From Ecdyonurus torrentis (taxonomy: Eukaryota; Arthropoda; Insecta; Ephemeroptera; Heptageniidae), in the NCBI GenBank assembly GCA_949318235.1, contig OX439135.1:26535325-26599324 (forward strand): a stretch of DNA of 64,000 bases, in the 5' to 3' direction. Below, piece after piece: positions 45,517 through 58,149 of the stretch. Under the pieces are notes generated by a model. The model searched no databases, was not told where the DNA came from, and saw nothing but the letters and a program-made list of their open reading frames with translations. Both the position numbers and the translations under genes were made by a program. The first letter of the stretch is position 1; each line of letters opens with the position of its first letter.

Positions 45517-46273
45517 GCTTTGGTTAGGATGTGTTGAACCAATTGTGCTGAAATTTACCTAGCATAATCATTACGTATAATTATTTTTCCTTGTATTAAA
45601 AAAAAAAAAAAATACTTAAAATTTACTTAAAGTAAACATAATTTTGAAATTAAAGTTTTTTTTTCATTTCTTTTTTTGTTTTGTTTTTGTTTTTACTTTT
45701 CCTTTTCTTATTAGTAAAACATTACCTCTGAACTTACTCTTCCTGGTGATTGATGGATTTTAATTACTTTTTTTTTTAAATGCACACAATTCTTATTTAA
45801 TAACATAAATTTAATTATGCTACCATGCAAATGATAAGGGCGAGCAGCAGTAAAATTAAAAATGAAATAAAACAAAATTATTTTGACACTTTTACATATT
45901 TTATTGTACAACACATTGCATGATATTTAAATCAGCGATCAATAATAAATAAAAATAAAAATATACAAAATAACAAATAAACAGTTTTTTTTTTAATTTT
46001 ATCAAAATGTTACATAAGTGCTACTAAGACTTATCGGTAGGTTTTAGAATTAATACAAAATTATTTACATTCAGTTTATTATAATGCATATATACAGTAC
46101 ATTACATTCTATGAGATACACACAGTTAGCATTTATACAGAAAAACAAGAAAGCTTACTGATTTAAAAATATGTTTTATGTTCGGGGAGCATTGAAACAA
46201 AACAAGAATATGACACAAATAAATACATTTAGGTGCATTAGAATTTTAATACTGTAATCAAATTTACACATAT
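45517..46273. other. AT-rich stretch, nothing recognised
   Basis: Homopolymer A and T runs only. Confidence 0.4.
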
Positions 46274-46544
46274 TATAGGGTGTATGCATTCATGTTAAAG
46301 TCAACGCCATGTTGGATAACTCAATAACATGGGCAGCATAGGAAAATAACTCATTTTTCCTGTTTAAAAATATTAATCAATATTTTTGATGTTGTTAATA
46401 GCTTCAATTAGTATCTCAAGTATGTAAGAAAAATAATTATAACAAAAATTAACAGATTTCAGAAAGAAAATAGTCAAAAATGAAGTTTGTATATGTATGG
46501 CGTCCAAGCGCATTGAATATGACGGCATGCGCATACACCCTATA
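46274..46544 (+). mobile_element. MITE family A, subfamily 1 (internal deletions)
   Basis: TATAGGGTGTATGCATTCATG left, CATGCGCATACACCCTATA right. It lacks the GAGAGCA segment and the TGCTGAGCAATGTTATT block; length 271 bp. Confidence 0.88.
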
Positions 46545-47560
46545 TTTTCAATTACTGCCTATAGAGATGTAGGTATATAGTAGTTTCACTTATTGTTCTA
46601 ATATTGCGCCTTAGCGCCATATTTGAGATGTATTGGCTGGCAAATGAAAAATACTTTTTATTTTATAAATTAAAAAAATAAGCAAAAGAACTTTTTTTTT
46701 CTCAACTAGGTTTAAATGAGTTGTGTTAACAAAAATAATAAAATTACATAAACATAAAAATTTCTATATAAAAAGGCTATAGAAACGATGTCTGTATAAT
46801 ACAGTATGCTGACCAATGTATGTTTATGTACTCAAACATGGCGATAGTGCGTAATTTTATGATAGCACCCTATAGGATTTGGTTACAATTTTCATATAAT
46901 AAGTTTAAGTTATTTTAATTACATTTTTTTTTTTTTTTTTTTCCCACTTTACATTTTTTTTTTCTTTTTTACTGAAAGTAAAATAAACACTAACATACTA
47001 TTTATCACACCTTGCATAGAAAAACAAAATTATAAATAAAAAGTAATTAAATAACTAAAAACAAAAGTTTAATTTTAAGTTTGTAATAAAAAAAGAGAGA
47101 TTCTTTTTTATACAGTATTTACCAAGTTTTTTTTTTTTTTAGTTTTTTTTTTGCCAGTAGTTATTTTAATATTACACCATGCAATTTGTATTAATGTACT
47201 CAAACATGGCGATAGTGCGTAATTTTATGATGACACCCTATAAGATTTGGTTACAACTATCATAATAAGTTTATTTTAACATTATTTTATTATAGCATTT
47301 TTTTTTTTTTTTTTTTTTTGCCACCTTAATCTTTTTTTTTTAGTTTCATTTAAAATAGAATAATTAAAAATATATCATTTGTTACACCTTGCTCAGAAAA
47401 ATAAACTAGCCTGAAAATAAGAAGCAATTTAATAATTAAAAAAAAAGAAGTTGAATTTTATTAAGTTTCTAATAAAAAAGAGAGAGCTCATGTACTTTTT
47501 TTATTATGATTTTGGAAGCAATTTTTTTCCAGTAGTTATTTTAATATTAGTTATATTACT
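46545..47560. repeat. Repeat C, tandem ~367-bp units ending CACCCTATA
   Basis: ACTCAAACATGGCGATAGTG, then CGTAATTTTATGAT and CACCCTATA, occurs at about 46831-46874 and again at 47198-47241. Each is followed by GATTTGGTTACAA, ATAATAAGTTTA, a T run, ACACCTTGC and AATAAAAAAAGAGAGA. A third partial unit follows. The CACCCTATA terminus and ATGGCG/GCGTAA words recall MITE families A and B. Confidence 0.7.
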
Positions 47561-47739
47561 AATTGTTACTAATATTTTAATATTACAAATTAAATTCATA
47601 ATACTCAATACTCACAAATATAATTGTTTTTCTTTATTTTAAGCAGTTTTTTTTTTTTTTTTTTTTTTTTTTTCATTTTAATTTATAGTTATAAATTAAA
47701 CGCTACAGGTTGAAAGGTAAAGAGAGAAGAAAATTTGTA

Positions 47740-48330
47740 ATATTTAACTAAGGCAAAATTTGAGTGTAATACACTTACACAAAAATATATTTTACCGTAC
47801 AAATCATCGTATTTTAACTTTTGAGCTCAAATGATAAAAAATTTGTGCAGTTCAAGCTGTCATGATTTTATATTTGAGACAAAATTTGAGCCTTGAGCGA
47901 CTTGCTATTTCACCTCTCTGGAAATCGTGATTTAGAACTGTTGAATTAAGAGAGCTCAAATGATATATATTTGAGTCTTCGTATATTAAGTCAAAAGTTT
48001 GAGCCATTTAAGCTTGTCAAAAGTAAAATTTGAGTCTGGAGCGATTTATAATTTCACCTCTTTCAAACTTAAGCTCAAAAACTCTTGAATTTAAGAGCTC
48101 AAATGATATAAAATATTTGAGTGTTCTTACATGGGCTCAAATATTGTAATAAGTTCCTGAAAGATAAAATTTGAGCCTGAGGCTAATTTTAATATTATCT
48201 CTCATAATAAGCTTAATTCAAATTGAGCTCAAATGCCAATAAATTTAAAGCAAGCTGGAAAATCTAAAGGCTTAGATTTGAACCTGGAGTGGCTTAGAAT
48301 TTTGTCTCTGAATTCTAACATGCTGACTGA
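47740..48330. repeat. Tandem repeat, ~130-140-bp unit rich in GCTCAAA
   Basis: GAGCTCAAATGAT recurs at about 47823, 47951, 48091 and 48222. Between them lie AAATTTGAGCCTTGAGCGAC-like blocks, each followed by ATTTCACCTCT. Four to five diverged copies. Confidence 0.75.
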
Positions 48331-48408
48331 TGAATTATTTTCAAATGAGAACAAATTGTTTATATACGTCAGAATAAAAACGGTAAAGTTTGGAATATTT
48401 TTCGATTT

Positions 48409-48411
<3 letters not shown>

Positions 48412-48456
<45 letters not shown>
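48412..48456. repeat. (CT)n microsatellite
   Basis: About 22 CT units. Confidence 0.97.
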
Positions 48457-48459
<3 letters not shown>

Positions 48460-48639
48460 ATAAATGCAAAATGACAACAACAACTTGAGTAAGGTTTTAA
48501 AGACTAATTTACGCCTATATAAAATTACACAAATAATATAAAATTATATTAAATAAAAATAACAAATTATCTAATATAAATTATATAAATTTCTAGATTA
48601 ACTTTTATTTTTTACCTCTCCTTTCAAAACTACCATATG

Positions 48640-48674
<35 letters not shown>

Positions 48675-48935
48675 GTATATAACTCTATCACGAAACAGCA
48701 AGTTCAAATTTCCATACGGAGCAAAAGATGTAATAAATAATATAATATATTTAAGAGAAAACTTTAAAACGTTCAAAATCAATATTTAAAATTATAAGCT
48801 GGCAAGATCAGTTATTTTAATAATAATAAAAAAATCTTATTCAACCAAATCAATTTACAACAAAACATCGCAAGTCGCATTGTGAATAATTAAGAGTGCG
48901 CATTTGACAGAGAAAAACGGCAGAACCTCTTTCAT
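48457..48935. other. AT-rich stretch, nothing recognised
   Basis: Contains a poly(A) run of ~32 at 48641-48672. Confidence 0.4.
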
Positions 48936-49230
48936 ATCCTTATCCTATGCACATCCTTGCGCATTGTCGCCATGTTTGTGGTACCTAATGTATTGTCCAG
49001 CATAGGGGAAACTTCATTTCTACTAATTTTTTTACATAAAAAGAGTTTATTTTAACTGAACACATTTTTCTCATATTCTTCGAGCTTATTAGAAGCTAAA
49101 AATAAGACTTTGATTGAGGTTTGAAGCTTCTTTTGCTATTAAAAATATAACAATGACGTTTGTCCTATGCTGGCCTATGTATTCCTGACCAACAAAATGG
49201 TGGCTCTTAATTATTAGTGCAACCGCTCTA
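48936..49230 (-). mobile_element. MITE family B, copy 3
   Basis: ATCCTTGCGCATTGTCGCCA, CCAGCATAGGGGAAACTTCA, TGTCCTATGCTGGCCTATGT and the outer end AGTGCAACCGCTCTA. Confidence 0.8.
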
Positions 49231-49438
49231 TATAAAAGCTGGATCAGTGATTTTTGGGATCATTTATACAGTTATACAGTTTACTGAAGTTATTATAGAG
49301 AAATTTAAATTACACACATACATATGGAAATACAAAAATAAAATACGTAAACATAAGATTATACAAAAAAAAAAAAAAAAAGTATTATAAACCCATTTGT
49401 ACACATTATACAATGAATAACATAGTAACTAAATATAT

Positions 49439-49583
49439 ACTCGACTCAAAAAACCTGAGTTACCTGCTACCTGCCATACGACCTTTTTCGGTATCGCCCA
49501 GCTGCCCCCCTTCTCCTCAAATGTGATAATGGGCGATACTTTATAGGCATGATTTAAATCAACTGACGTTTTTTGAGTCGAGT
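49439..49583. mobile_element. 145-bp MITE with CTCGACTCAAAAAAC termini
   Basis: ACTCGACTCAAAAAACCTGA on the left is mirrored by ACGTTTTTTGAGTCGAGT on the right. The interior is GC-richer (TCGCCCAGCTGCCCCCCTTC) and non-coding. Confidence 0.85.
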
Positions 49584-49857
49584 TTATATACATGTTACAT
49601 TTTATATTGAAATATATTTATATAGATATTTGTTACATAATAGTAAATAACAATAATTCCTTTTTAACAATAAGCTTTTTCTAATTGGATGTGTTAATTA
49701 TTTGATCAAAGTAACTCGTATTCTTATGGAGCTTATACTTAACAATTCCAATTAGAGCAAGCATATTGTGAACAAGGCATAAAGATTCCGTTCTACTCTT
49801 TGATTTAACCAAACTTACGTTAATAAATTAAACAATAATTTACGACTTCAATTATAA

Positions 49858-49894
<37 letters not shown>

Positions 49895-49898
49895 TATA

Positions 49899-50090
49899 AT
49901 GAAAGGGTTTGGCTTTCGTGTTACACTGTGTTATATATAAGCAGTAAACTGATATTGAAAAGGAATTCAGTTCAACTGGGACTCGAACCCGAAACCAAAG
50001 ATCCAGGTTCGAGGTCGAGCCGAATTTCTTTTCAATGTCAGTTTACTGCTTATATAACACGGTGTAACACGAAAGCCAAAACCTTTCATT
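49899..50090. mobile_element. Foldback element with B-box-like centre
   Basis: AATGAAAGGGTTTGGCTTTC, CGTGTTACACTGTGTTATAT and AGCAGTAAACTGATATTGAA pair with their inverse on the right. The apex (about 49975-50030) reads GGGACTCGAACCCGAAACC and GGTTCGAGGTCGAG. The reverse complement GGGTTCGAGTCCC matches the Pol III B box, but no A box or cloverleaf was found. Confidence 0.8.
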
Positions 50091-50560
50091 AAAACTTTCC
50101 GTGTAAAATAGGCGTTAAATTACATACTCTCATACCTATATAATTTTTATTATTGTGCCAACAAGACAATGAAGTTTTATCGGTGGGTGCTTATAATAAT
50201 AAGTAGGTGAGCATAAAAATATTTACAATAATAATTAAACCAAATCAGCACATTTCACAAAATAATATATGTTAAACCACAAGAATATAAATATAATGTT
50301 ATTTAGAACAAATAAATAAATTATATTATTAAAATGAATATATGTTTTGTTTTTTTTTAATTTTAATTCTTTTTTTACCCTTTGAATCCTTGAAGAATTT
50401 TGAAATGGCATTGTAAATCAGCAGTGGTTATACAATTTATTTTTTTTTTAATATAGTTATAAAAATTTTAAAACCAGCTTTTTTTTTTTTTTTTTTTTTT
50501 AATAGCTGGGTAATTTCTAAAACAAGCTGTTTTTATTAAATATTTTTTAACAAAATTCAA
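50091..50560. other. AT-rich stretch, nothing recognised
   Basis: Homopolymer T runs only. Confidence 0.4.
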
Positions 50561-50903
50561 TTAAAGCCATAGACCGCATAAAACAACATGTGCTTTTTAA
50601 TAAATAAACACGAAATGGGATCTTCAAAACTGATGATAATTTTTACCAGAATGTTAATGTAGCCCCACGAGAGAGCGTGAAAAAACTGTAAAGTATGCAA
50701 TTTGCTTGAAAATTCATGTTTATGACGTCAGAAACATGCAAAAAGTAGTATGAAAATGTTATGTGGGTTGCATAAATCGAATTTTCAAATCTCTGCTACG
50801 GGGCTACTCTTGGGTTTTGAGACAAACTAAAGTTATTTTTGTAAATCCCATCAAGTGTTTTGTGATATAAATGCTTATGTTTTTCTCCGGTCTATTCCTT
50901 TAA
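50561..50903 (-). mobile_element. MITE family L, copy 4
   Basis: TTAAAGCCATAGACCGCATA left and GGTCTATTCCTTTAA right, opposite to the copy at 7645. Full length. Confidence 0.9.
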
Positions 50904-51114
50904 TAAGTTTATTTCGTACATTAAATCAATACATGTTAGTTTTTTCCTATAAATTTTAACACAATTTTAGACCACTCGCAAAGAAATGTTTTTAATTGTT
51001 GCAATGTGTAAGTGAAAATGATTTTTTCATAAGAAATGTGTTGAGAACATTTCAAATTATTTTAAAAAGTTCACTCATTGCAAGTGGTCCATTGAAATAG
51101 TTCAAATTGGTTTG

Positions 51115-51371
51115 TTGTAATGACAATAAATGTCGTACACATAAAATCTCTAAACTCTTGACGACGTATTCTCTTCATAACGACGTGACGGTTGTCACTG
51201 GCTCAAAATCGCGGTCAAATAACGACACATTTAAATATCAAAGCAATTTTTTTCTTTCCAAATTCGAAAGATCGGCAGTAATAAAAATTATGTTTTTAAA
51301 ACTTAATTAAAAGTAACAATATAATTACATTTATAAGTAAAGAGATATTGGACATTACAATTTTTATTACT
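51115..51371. repeat. Arm of a decayed inverted repeat
   Basis: CACTGGCTCAAAATCGCGGT, CAAATAACGAC and AAAGAGATATTGGACAT correspond to the reverse complement of 51905-51995 (AATCACTGGTCAATTTCTCG, GTCAAATAACGAATG, AAAGAGATATTGGATACAT). A family A MITE lies between the arms. Confidence 0.5.
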
Positions 51372-51672
51372 TATAGGGTGTATGCATTCTTGTTAAAGTC
51401 GAAGCCATGTTGGAGCACTCAATAGCATAGGAAAGTAACACATTTTGCCAGTTTAAAAATACTTAGCAATATTTTTGAGAGCATTAATGTAGTTAATAGG
51501 TTAAATTAATATCTCAAGTATATGCAAGAAAAATAACAATGACCAAAAAACAGCTAATTTTCCAAAGAAAATAGCCAAAAACTAGATTTGTCCTATGCTG
51601 AGCAATGTTATTCATTGCTCAAGAAGAGCATCAAAAAGCACTTAGAATGACGTCATGCGCACACACACTATA
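51372..51672 (+). mobile_element. MITE family A, chimeric copy
   Basis: The left end is subfamily 1 (TATAGGGTGTATGCATTCTTG, GAAGCCATGTTGGA). The middle and right are subfamily 2 (AGCTAATTTTCCAAAGAAAA, AAAGCACTTAGAATGACGTC, ATGCGCACACACACTATA). Confidence 0.88.
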
Positions 51673-52104
51673 CGCTGTAATTTTTATTATTTTAATAAAT
51701 ACACACTTAAAGAACAAACTGAGTAATGTACGAATCATGATGCATGGTACATTCAGCGTGACTATATTGCTGAATAACTATAGCATAAATTATTATGCTA
51801 CATTTATGCTAATTATCAGATCATATAACATAAATTATGATCTTATCAATGTATGTTGCTGAACAGCCAGCATAATCACTGAACAGACAGCATAACCACT
51901 ACGTATATTTTGTCTATGTATCCAATATCTCTTTACATTCGTTATTTGACCGAGAAATTGACCAGTGATTGCAGTGCCGGCCCCCAAGTTGCATCTGAAA
52001 TCATAAAATAAAACAGTATTAAGTATTTGAATATTATAATTGAGGGTTGTATGCAGATGGCAAGCATCTCAAAAAAAAAAAAAAAAAAAACTTGCAAACT
52101 TTAT

Positions 52105-52402
52105 TATTATTTTATTTATTAAACACCAAGGTGTACTTATACACATATATATTTACATTTCACTCTATAAGTCTACAGTTTTGCATATCGACTTAATGAT
52201 AGGGTCCGAGATGGACAGTGAAGTAAGTGGTACCTAGTACAGAGGCCACCACATAACAAACATACACATTTATCATTGCACTCGTGATATTCTTTAATCT
52301 GACAGATTACATGGTGGAAACCATGCACCGCATAACGGGTAATAACATGCCTGTCTGTACAGTTTGGGCCTTTCCACCCATTAATATTAAATGCAGGGGT
52401 AT
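52105..52402 (-). mobile_element. Retroposed repeat M, copy 2
   Basis: About 95% identical to 29672-29966, with a matching A-rich 3' tail (plus strand ATTATTTTATTTATTAAACA). Both copies end near GCAGGGGTAT, which may be the common truncation point or the true 5' end. Confidence 0.7.
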
Positions 52403-52469
52403 GCTGACATTTGAAAGTTAACAGTAACAGCTACCTTATGATAAGATTTTTTAGACCTGTGACCTTCAG

Positions 52470-52545
52470 ATAAGAGAGAAAATAATTAATGAAATTAACA
52501 TGGGCTCTTATGGGACCTTAATTTCAAAAAAATTGCACAATATGT
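52470..52545 (+). mobile_element. MITE family N, internal fragment
   Basis: AATGAAATTAACATGGGCTC, TTATGGGACCTTAATTTCAA resembles the centre of the elements at 24049 and 26223. Confidence 0.55.
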
Positions 52546-52589
52546 TTTTTTTATTATTATTATTTTTATTATTAATTTCCACAAGGTAT

Positions 52590-53545
52590 ACACAAGTATT
52601 TGTAGAAGTATTTAATTATGTTTGTAAGATATTTCAAGTGATATGTGATTACTACACTCTATTACTTACTCATGTACTTATTATATCGGGAGATTACATA
52701 AATATACGAAGTACGTTCAAAATATAAGATCATGTTACAAAGAACAAAATTACAAATTAGGACGAACAATGGAAATAAATATTAATAGGATGCCACAGTT
52801 AAAAGTAATTTTTTTCTCAAAATATTTGTTATTTGCAAATAATTCTATAGAAATAATGTTATAGTAATTAAAACAACGGTATTTTTAAATTTACGTAAAT
52901 TCGAGATAATATTAATAATAGTTCTTTGTTGGGTATACATATAAAATAAAATAAAAGTAAAAAAACAACAAAAAAGTATCCCAACGGGTGACAAGAAAAA
53001 TGCAAAATGCCACCTGTACACTATAGCGATCTTACACCTTTATAAATCTTACATAAATCTCAGATAAATCTGTGATGCAGTTTCAGAATATAGTCATAAT
53101 TAGAAGTAAATACGTAACAAAATATTCCATTGTCCAATAAAATGGAATGACATTAAAAAACTAAGTATAAACATTGTGTTAAAAATACGTATATTTAAAT
53201 AAGAAGTAAAATTAGGTTTAGACGTAACAGCAGAGATTGGTTCAAATCAATGAAATATAATGTTTATATTTTTATAAAAGTTACCACTTTTGAAATGGCA
53301 AATAAAATAAAAAAAAATAAAACAGAAATCAAAACGTGGTTATTTTTAATTACGGAGCCGACATTTTATTATTGTAATTATAAACAATAAAAAGTTTGAC
53401 ACATTAACATCGTGGTAGCAACAGTCATCAGTTTTATAGATGTAATTTTATATATAACATTACACAGTACAATAAGATGTCTGATGTAGATTTATCATAA
53501 CATAATAAACATCAGGCATAATTATCTGCAGGTAAAATAGAAGAA
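52590..53545. repeat. Composite repeat W+V, copy 1
   Basis: W part: TAGAAGTATTTAATTATG ... ATACGAAGTACGTTCAAAAT. V part: AAAACAACGGTATTTTTAAA, AGTATCCCAACGGGTGACAA, CAGTTTCAGAATATAGTCAT, ACAGCAGAGATTGGTTCAAA, GAGCCGACATTTTATTATTG, AGCAACAGTCATCAGTTTTA, AAGATGTCTGATGTAGATTT. Also at 54490, 56930, 58150 and 60990, with the next copy starting at the window edge. Confidence 0.8.
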
Positions 53546-53706
53546 ATGTGGAGAGGTTACTTCATTTGTATTTTAATTCATCCAGTGTGCTGGGAGCAAA
53601 AATGTGGAATCAACTTCCATTAATAATAAGAAATGCACCCACTATATATTATATTCTTTTAAAACACATTTAAAAAACCATTTATTTAAACGCTATACTT
53701 ATAGTA
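53546..53706 (+). mobile_element. LINE 3' end fragment, copy 1 (frameshifted)
   Basis: Encodes VLGAKMWNQLPLIIRNAPT from about 53587, then loses frame at a small insertion (TATTATATTCTTTT). The motif (W-N-x-L-P ... I-R-x-A-P) is the C-terminal end of reverse transcriptase proteins of CR1/L2/jockey-type LINEs. Confidence 0.75.
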
Positions 53707-54489
53707 TGGCCTCATTTTAATTACTGTTATCATTTAATACTATAGGTAAAAAAAAATGAAAAGTTATATTGCATTTATATTTAAAAAAATGTATTATCAA
53801 TTAAAATGAATCAAAAAGATTAAAATTTAAATGAAAAATTAATAATATATAAATAAGTATTTCAATATTTATTTGAAGAGTTAAATCATTTTATAAAAAT
53901 TAAATATTATAAATATGGATTATTTTAAAAACATTTATTTAATAAGTAAAAAAACAAAAAAACAAAACAAAAAAATAACATCATGAATTTTGTGTTTATA
54001 CTAATTTAAAATTGTACCTGACTGTACTGATAAACAGTTGGGTTAATTTGAGAGGTTCTGTTGCCTGATTTAGCCCAATAAAAGCAGTTAATTATTATTA
54101 CATTGTGTAAAAATAAGTCATCAGTAGATGTTATTTTATATAACATTGCACAGTACAATACACAGTAGATTTAAGATAACATAATAAACAACAGGCATAG
54201 TAATCAAATCAGGTAAAATAGAAGAAATGTAGAGAGGTTACGTTATTTGTGTTAAAGCTTGAGTTAGATAGACACAATCTGTAATTGCTACAGTATTACA
54301 GTAAAATATTACATTTTATTACGTTTTATGTTTTTTTATTGTAGTTTTAGAGATTACATCGTAAAACGTTTCAATGTAATTTAAAGTTACAAAAAACAAA
54401 ATAACACATTAAGAAGAACAATAGAAAATATATATGAGTCGTGAAATCTGAGGTGATTTTTTTGTCTCAAAATAAATCAAAACTTTCTG
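53707..54489. other. AT-rich repeat remnants, no gene
   Basis: 54110-54250 repeats a decayed V end (ATGTTATTTTATATAACATT; AATAGAAGAAATGTAGAGAG). 54290-54480 matches 57945-58140. Confidence 0.5.
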
Positions 54490-55495
54490 TTGTATATAAA
54501 TAATAAAGTCACATATTTACTAATGTATTTACTTAACGTCAATCAACATATCAATGAGATTGATCAACAAATTAAATTTATTTGCACATGATGTAGAAGT
54601 ATTTAAGTATGTTGTTACATGTCAGATATTTGCAGTGATGTGTGATTATCACTGTATTACATACTTATGTACTTATATAGTTGTACAGAGATTACATATA
54701 CGAAGTACGTTCAAATATAAGAGCAACTTACAACCTACAAAATTACACATTAGGACCACACAAAAAAATATATATATTAATTAAAGACGATGTCGCAAGT
54801 AAAAGTTTTTTTTTTTTTTTTTGCAAAATGTTTGTTATTTGCAAATAATTCTGTTTTAAAGTAATTAAAACAACGGTATTTTAAAATTTACATAAATTAG
54901 ACATAGTAATAATAATGTTGGGTACATATAAAATAAACAAAAGTAAAAACCAACAAGAAAGTATCCCAATGGTTGATGAGAAAAATGCAAAATGTCGCCT
55001 ATACACTATAGTGATATGACACCTTTATAAATCTCGGCTGCAGTTTCAGAATATAGTCATAATTAGAAGTAAATACATAACAAAATATTCCATTGTCCAA
55101 TAAAATGGAATAGCATTAAAAAACTAACTTGTAAGTATAAACATTGTGTTAAAAATACGTATATTTAAATAATAACTAAAATTAGGTTAAGACGTAACAG
55201 CAGAGATTGGTTCAAATCAATGAAATTTCTTCTGAAGAACATGTTACAAAGTTCTACTTTTGAAATGGCAAATAAAATAAAAACAAATAAAACAGAAATC
55301 AAAACGTGGTTATTTTTAATTTCGGAGCCGACATTTTATTATTGTAATTAGAAACAATAAAAAGTTTGCCACATTTACATCGTGATAGCAACAGTCATCA
55401 GTTTTATAGATGTAATTTTATATATAACATTACACAGTGCAATAAGATGTCTGATGTAGATTTATCATAACATAATAAACATCACGCATGATTAT
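54490..55495. repeat. Composite repeat W+V, copy 2
   Basis: TATCAATGAGATTGATCAAC through GTAGATTTATCATAACATAA, about 88-92% identical to copies 4 and 5. Confidence 0.85.
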
Positions 55496-55663
55496 CTGGT
55501 TAATAGAAGTAATGTGGAGAGGTTACTTCATTTGTATTTTAATTCATCCAGTGTGCTGGGAGCTAAAATGTGGAATCAACTTCCATTAATAATAAGAAAT
55601 GCACCAACTATATATTATTTTAAAACACAATTAAAAAAACATTTATTTAAACCCTACTTATAG
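55496..55663 (+). pseudogene. LINE reverse-transcriptase C-terminus, copy 2
   Basis: An open piece reads NRSNVERLLHLYFNSSS, VLGAKMWNQLPLIIRNAP, TIYYFKTQLKKHLFKPYL and a TAG stop (55661-55663). The pattern is the conserved C-terminal tail of CR1/L2/jockey-clade LINE proteins. Only the last ~55 residues remain; the polymerase domain is absent. Truncated copies of this kind arise by incomplete reverse transcription; here the fragment has also been duplicated with its flanks. Confidence 0.8.
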
Positions 55664-56336
55664 TGGCCTCTTTTTAATTACTCTTATCATTTAATATTGT
55701 GTAAAAAAAATTAAAAAGTTATATTGTTATTTGTTACAAAATAACGTTATTATCAATTAAAATGTATCAACAAAATAAATTACCAATTAAAATGTATCAA
55801 AATGATTAAAATTTAAATGAAAAGTTAATGATATCTATAAAAAAAAGTTTCAATTTTTTTTTGAAGAGTTAAACCATTTTATAAAAATTATAAATATCGA
55901 TTATTTAAAAAAACTTTTTATTTAATTTTTATTATTTTTTTTTTTTAACCACGGCAAATCCTCATCGGTTGGTTCACATATTAAGAAGAACAATAGAAAA
56001 CAAAAACAAAAGTGTCATTGCTAAGCAAGCTGATTTTTTTCTCAAAATAATTGTCGTAATTATAAACATTTTTATTGCAAAATACATTGACACAAATGGT
56101 TTTAAACTTTCATAATACAACAATACGTAATGTATTCAAGAAGTATTGAAAGTCATAAATATTAAATATTTTTTATATAGTATATCTAAATATACAATCC
56201 ATATAGTCAGATTATATTTATTTGCACATTTTATATAGAAGAATTCAGTGATATTGTTATTTTGTATCACATATGCACGTATCATATAAACCTAGGTTAT
56301 ATTAAAATATTTATTATAGATTAAATATTTATATAG
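55664..56336. repeat. Duplicated flank, copy 1
   Basis: Matches 62670-63332 (ACCACGGCAAATCCTCATCG; AAAGTGTCATTGCTAAGCAA; AACAATACGTAATGTATTCA). Part of the ~7-kb duplication. Confidence 0.8.
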
Positions 56337-56642
56337 TATAGGGTGTATGCATTCATGTTAAAGTCGGCGTCATGTTGGATAACTCAATAACGTGGGTGGC
56401 ATATGAAAATAACACATTTTGCCAGTTTAAAACCACTATGCAATATTTTTGAGAGCATTGATGTCGTAAATATGTTGAATTAGTATCTGAAGTATGTGAG
56501 AAAAATAACATTAAAAAAAATAATAGATTTCTCAAAGAAAATTGGCTTAAACAAAGTTTGTCCTATGCCGAGCAATGTTATGCAATACTCCAGTATGGCC
56601 TCCAAGCGCAATAAATATGACGTCATCCGCATACACCCTATA
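56337..56642 (+). mobile_element. MITE family A, subfamily 1 (in duplicated block)
   Basis: TATAGGGTGTATGCATTCATG, then the private change GTCGGCGTCATG shared with 63333. Its flanks also match those of 63333, so one insertion was duplicated. Confidence 0.92.
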
Positions 56643-56929
56643 TTTAAATATACAATAAATAGGGTCAAATTCTATATATTTGCACATTATAGTAGAAGTC
56701 AGTGATAATGTTATTTTGAATCATATAAACCTATGTTATATTACAATATTTATTATACTTAAAAGATTACGTAGACGTCGAACGTCCAAATATAAAAACA
56801 AAAGCACATATTAAGAAGAACAATAGAATATAAATCTTAATGAAGACTTCATATATGCAAAATTATTTTTTCTCAAAATAATTGTTATTTGCAAATATTT
56901 GTGTTGTATAAATAAAAAAGTCACCTAAT

Positions 56930-57930
56930 TACTTAGACATTAACTTTAAGTGAATTATAATATCAATGAGATTGATCAATATCAGCAAATCATATATATT
57001 TGCATATTATGTAGAAGTATTAAAGAATTCTCTTATTTTGCGATATTTTTTATCATAGAGAAATGACAACTGTAACTGATAAATAGTTATATTTATTATA
57101 GTACTAGAGATTACATATACGAGGTACGTTTAAATATAAGATCAACCTACAACTTACAGAACACAAATATTAACAATAATGTCACAGTCAACTTTTTTTT
57201 CTCAAAATGTTTATTATTGGCAAATAATTCTGTTGTTATAGTTATTACACAAAGTTATTTTTAAATTGACGTAAATTCGAGATAATATTAATAATAGTTC
57301 TTTGTTGGGCACATATAAAAGTAAAAAACCAACAAGTAAGTATCCCAACGGGTGATGAGAAAAATGCAAAATGTCTATACACTAGCGATCTGACACCTTT
57401 ATAAATCTTACATAAATCTCGGATGCAGTTTCAGAATGTAGTCATAATTACAAGTAAATACATAACAAAATAATACAATGTCCAATAAAATAGAATACAA
57501 GTAAAAAACTAAGTATAAACATTGTGTTAAAAATACGTTTATTCAAATAAGAACTAAAATTAGGCGTAGACGTAATAGCAGAGAGTTTTTCAAATCAATG
57601 AAAAGTTGTTTTTAAAAACATGATTCAAATTGCCACTTTTGAAATGGCAAATAAAATAAAACAGAAGTCAATACGTGGTTATTTTTAATTACGGAGCCGA
57701 CATTTTATTATTGTAATTAGAAACAATAAAATTTTTGAAACATTTACATTGTGTTAGAAACAGTCATCAGTTTTATAGATGTAATTTTATATATAACATT
57801 ACACAGTACAATAAGATGTCTGATGTAGATTTATCATAACATAATAAACATCAGGCATAATTATCTGCAGGTAAAATAGAAGAAATGTGGAGAGGTTACG
57901 TTATTTGTTCTTAAGCCCAATTTTTACTAA
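56930..57930. repeat. Composite repeat W+V, copy 3
   Basis: TATCAATGAGATTGATCAAT near 56971 through AGAAATGTGGAGAGGTTACG. The W part is more diverged than in other copies. Confidence 0.8.
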
Positions 57931-58149
57931 ATATTCTGTAATTGCTACAGTATTACTGTAAAATATAACATTTTATTACGTTTTATGTTTTGTTATTATA
58001 TAGTTTTAAAGATCACATCGTAAAACGTTTCAATGTAATTTAAAGTTACAAAAAACAAAATAACACAAATTAAGAAGAACAATAGAAAATATATATTAAT
58101 AATGCAGTCGTAAAATCTGGGGTGATTTTTTGTCTCAAAATAAAGCAAA

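Noticed and set aside
52040..52237. Plus-strand frame with KKKKKK and IYIYI runs
   Set aside because: Made of a poly(A) run and the tail of repeat M.
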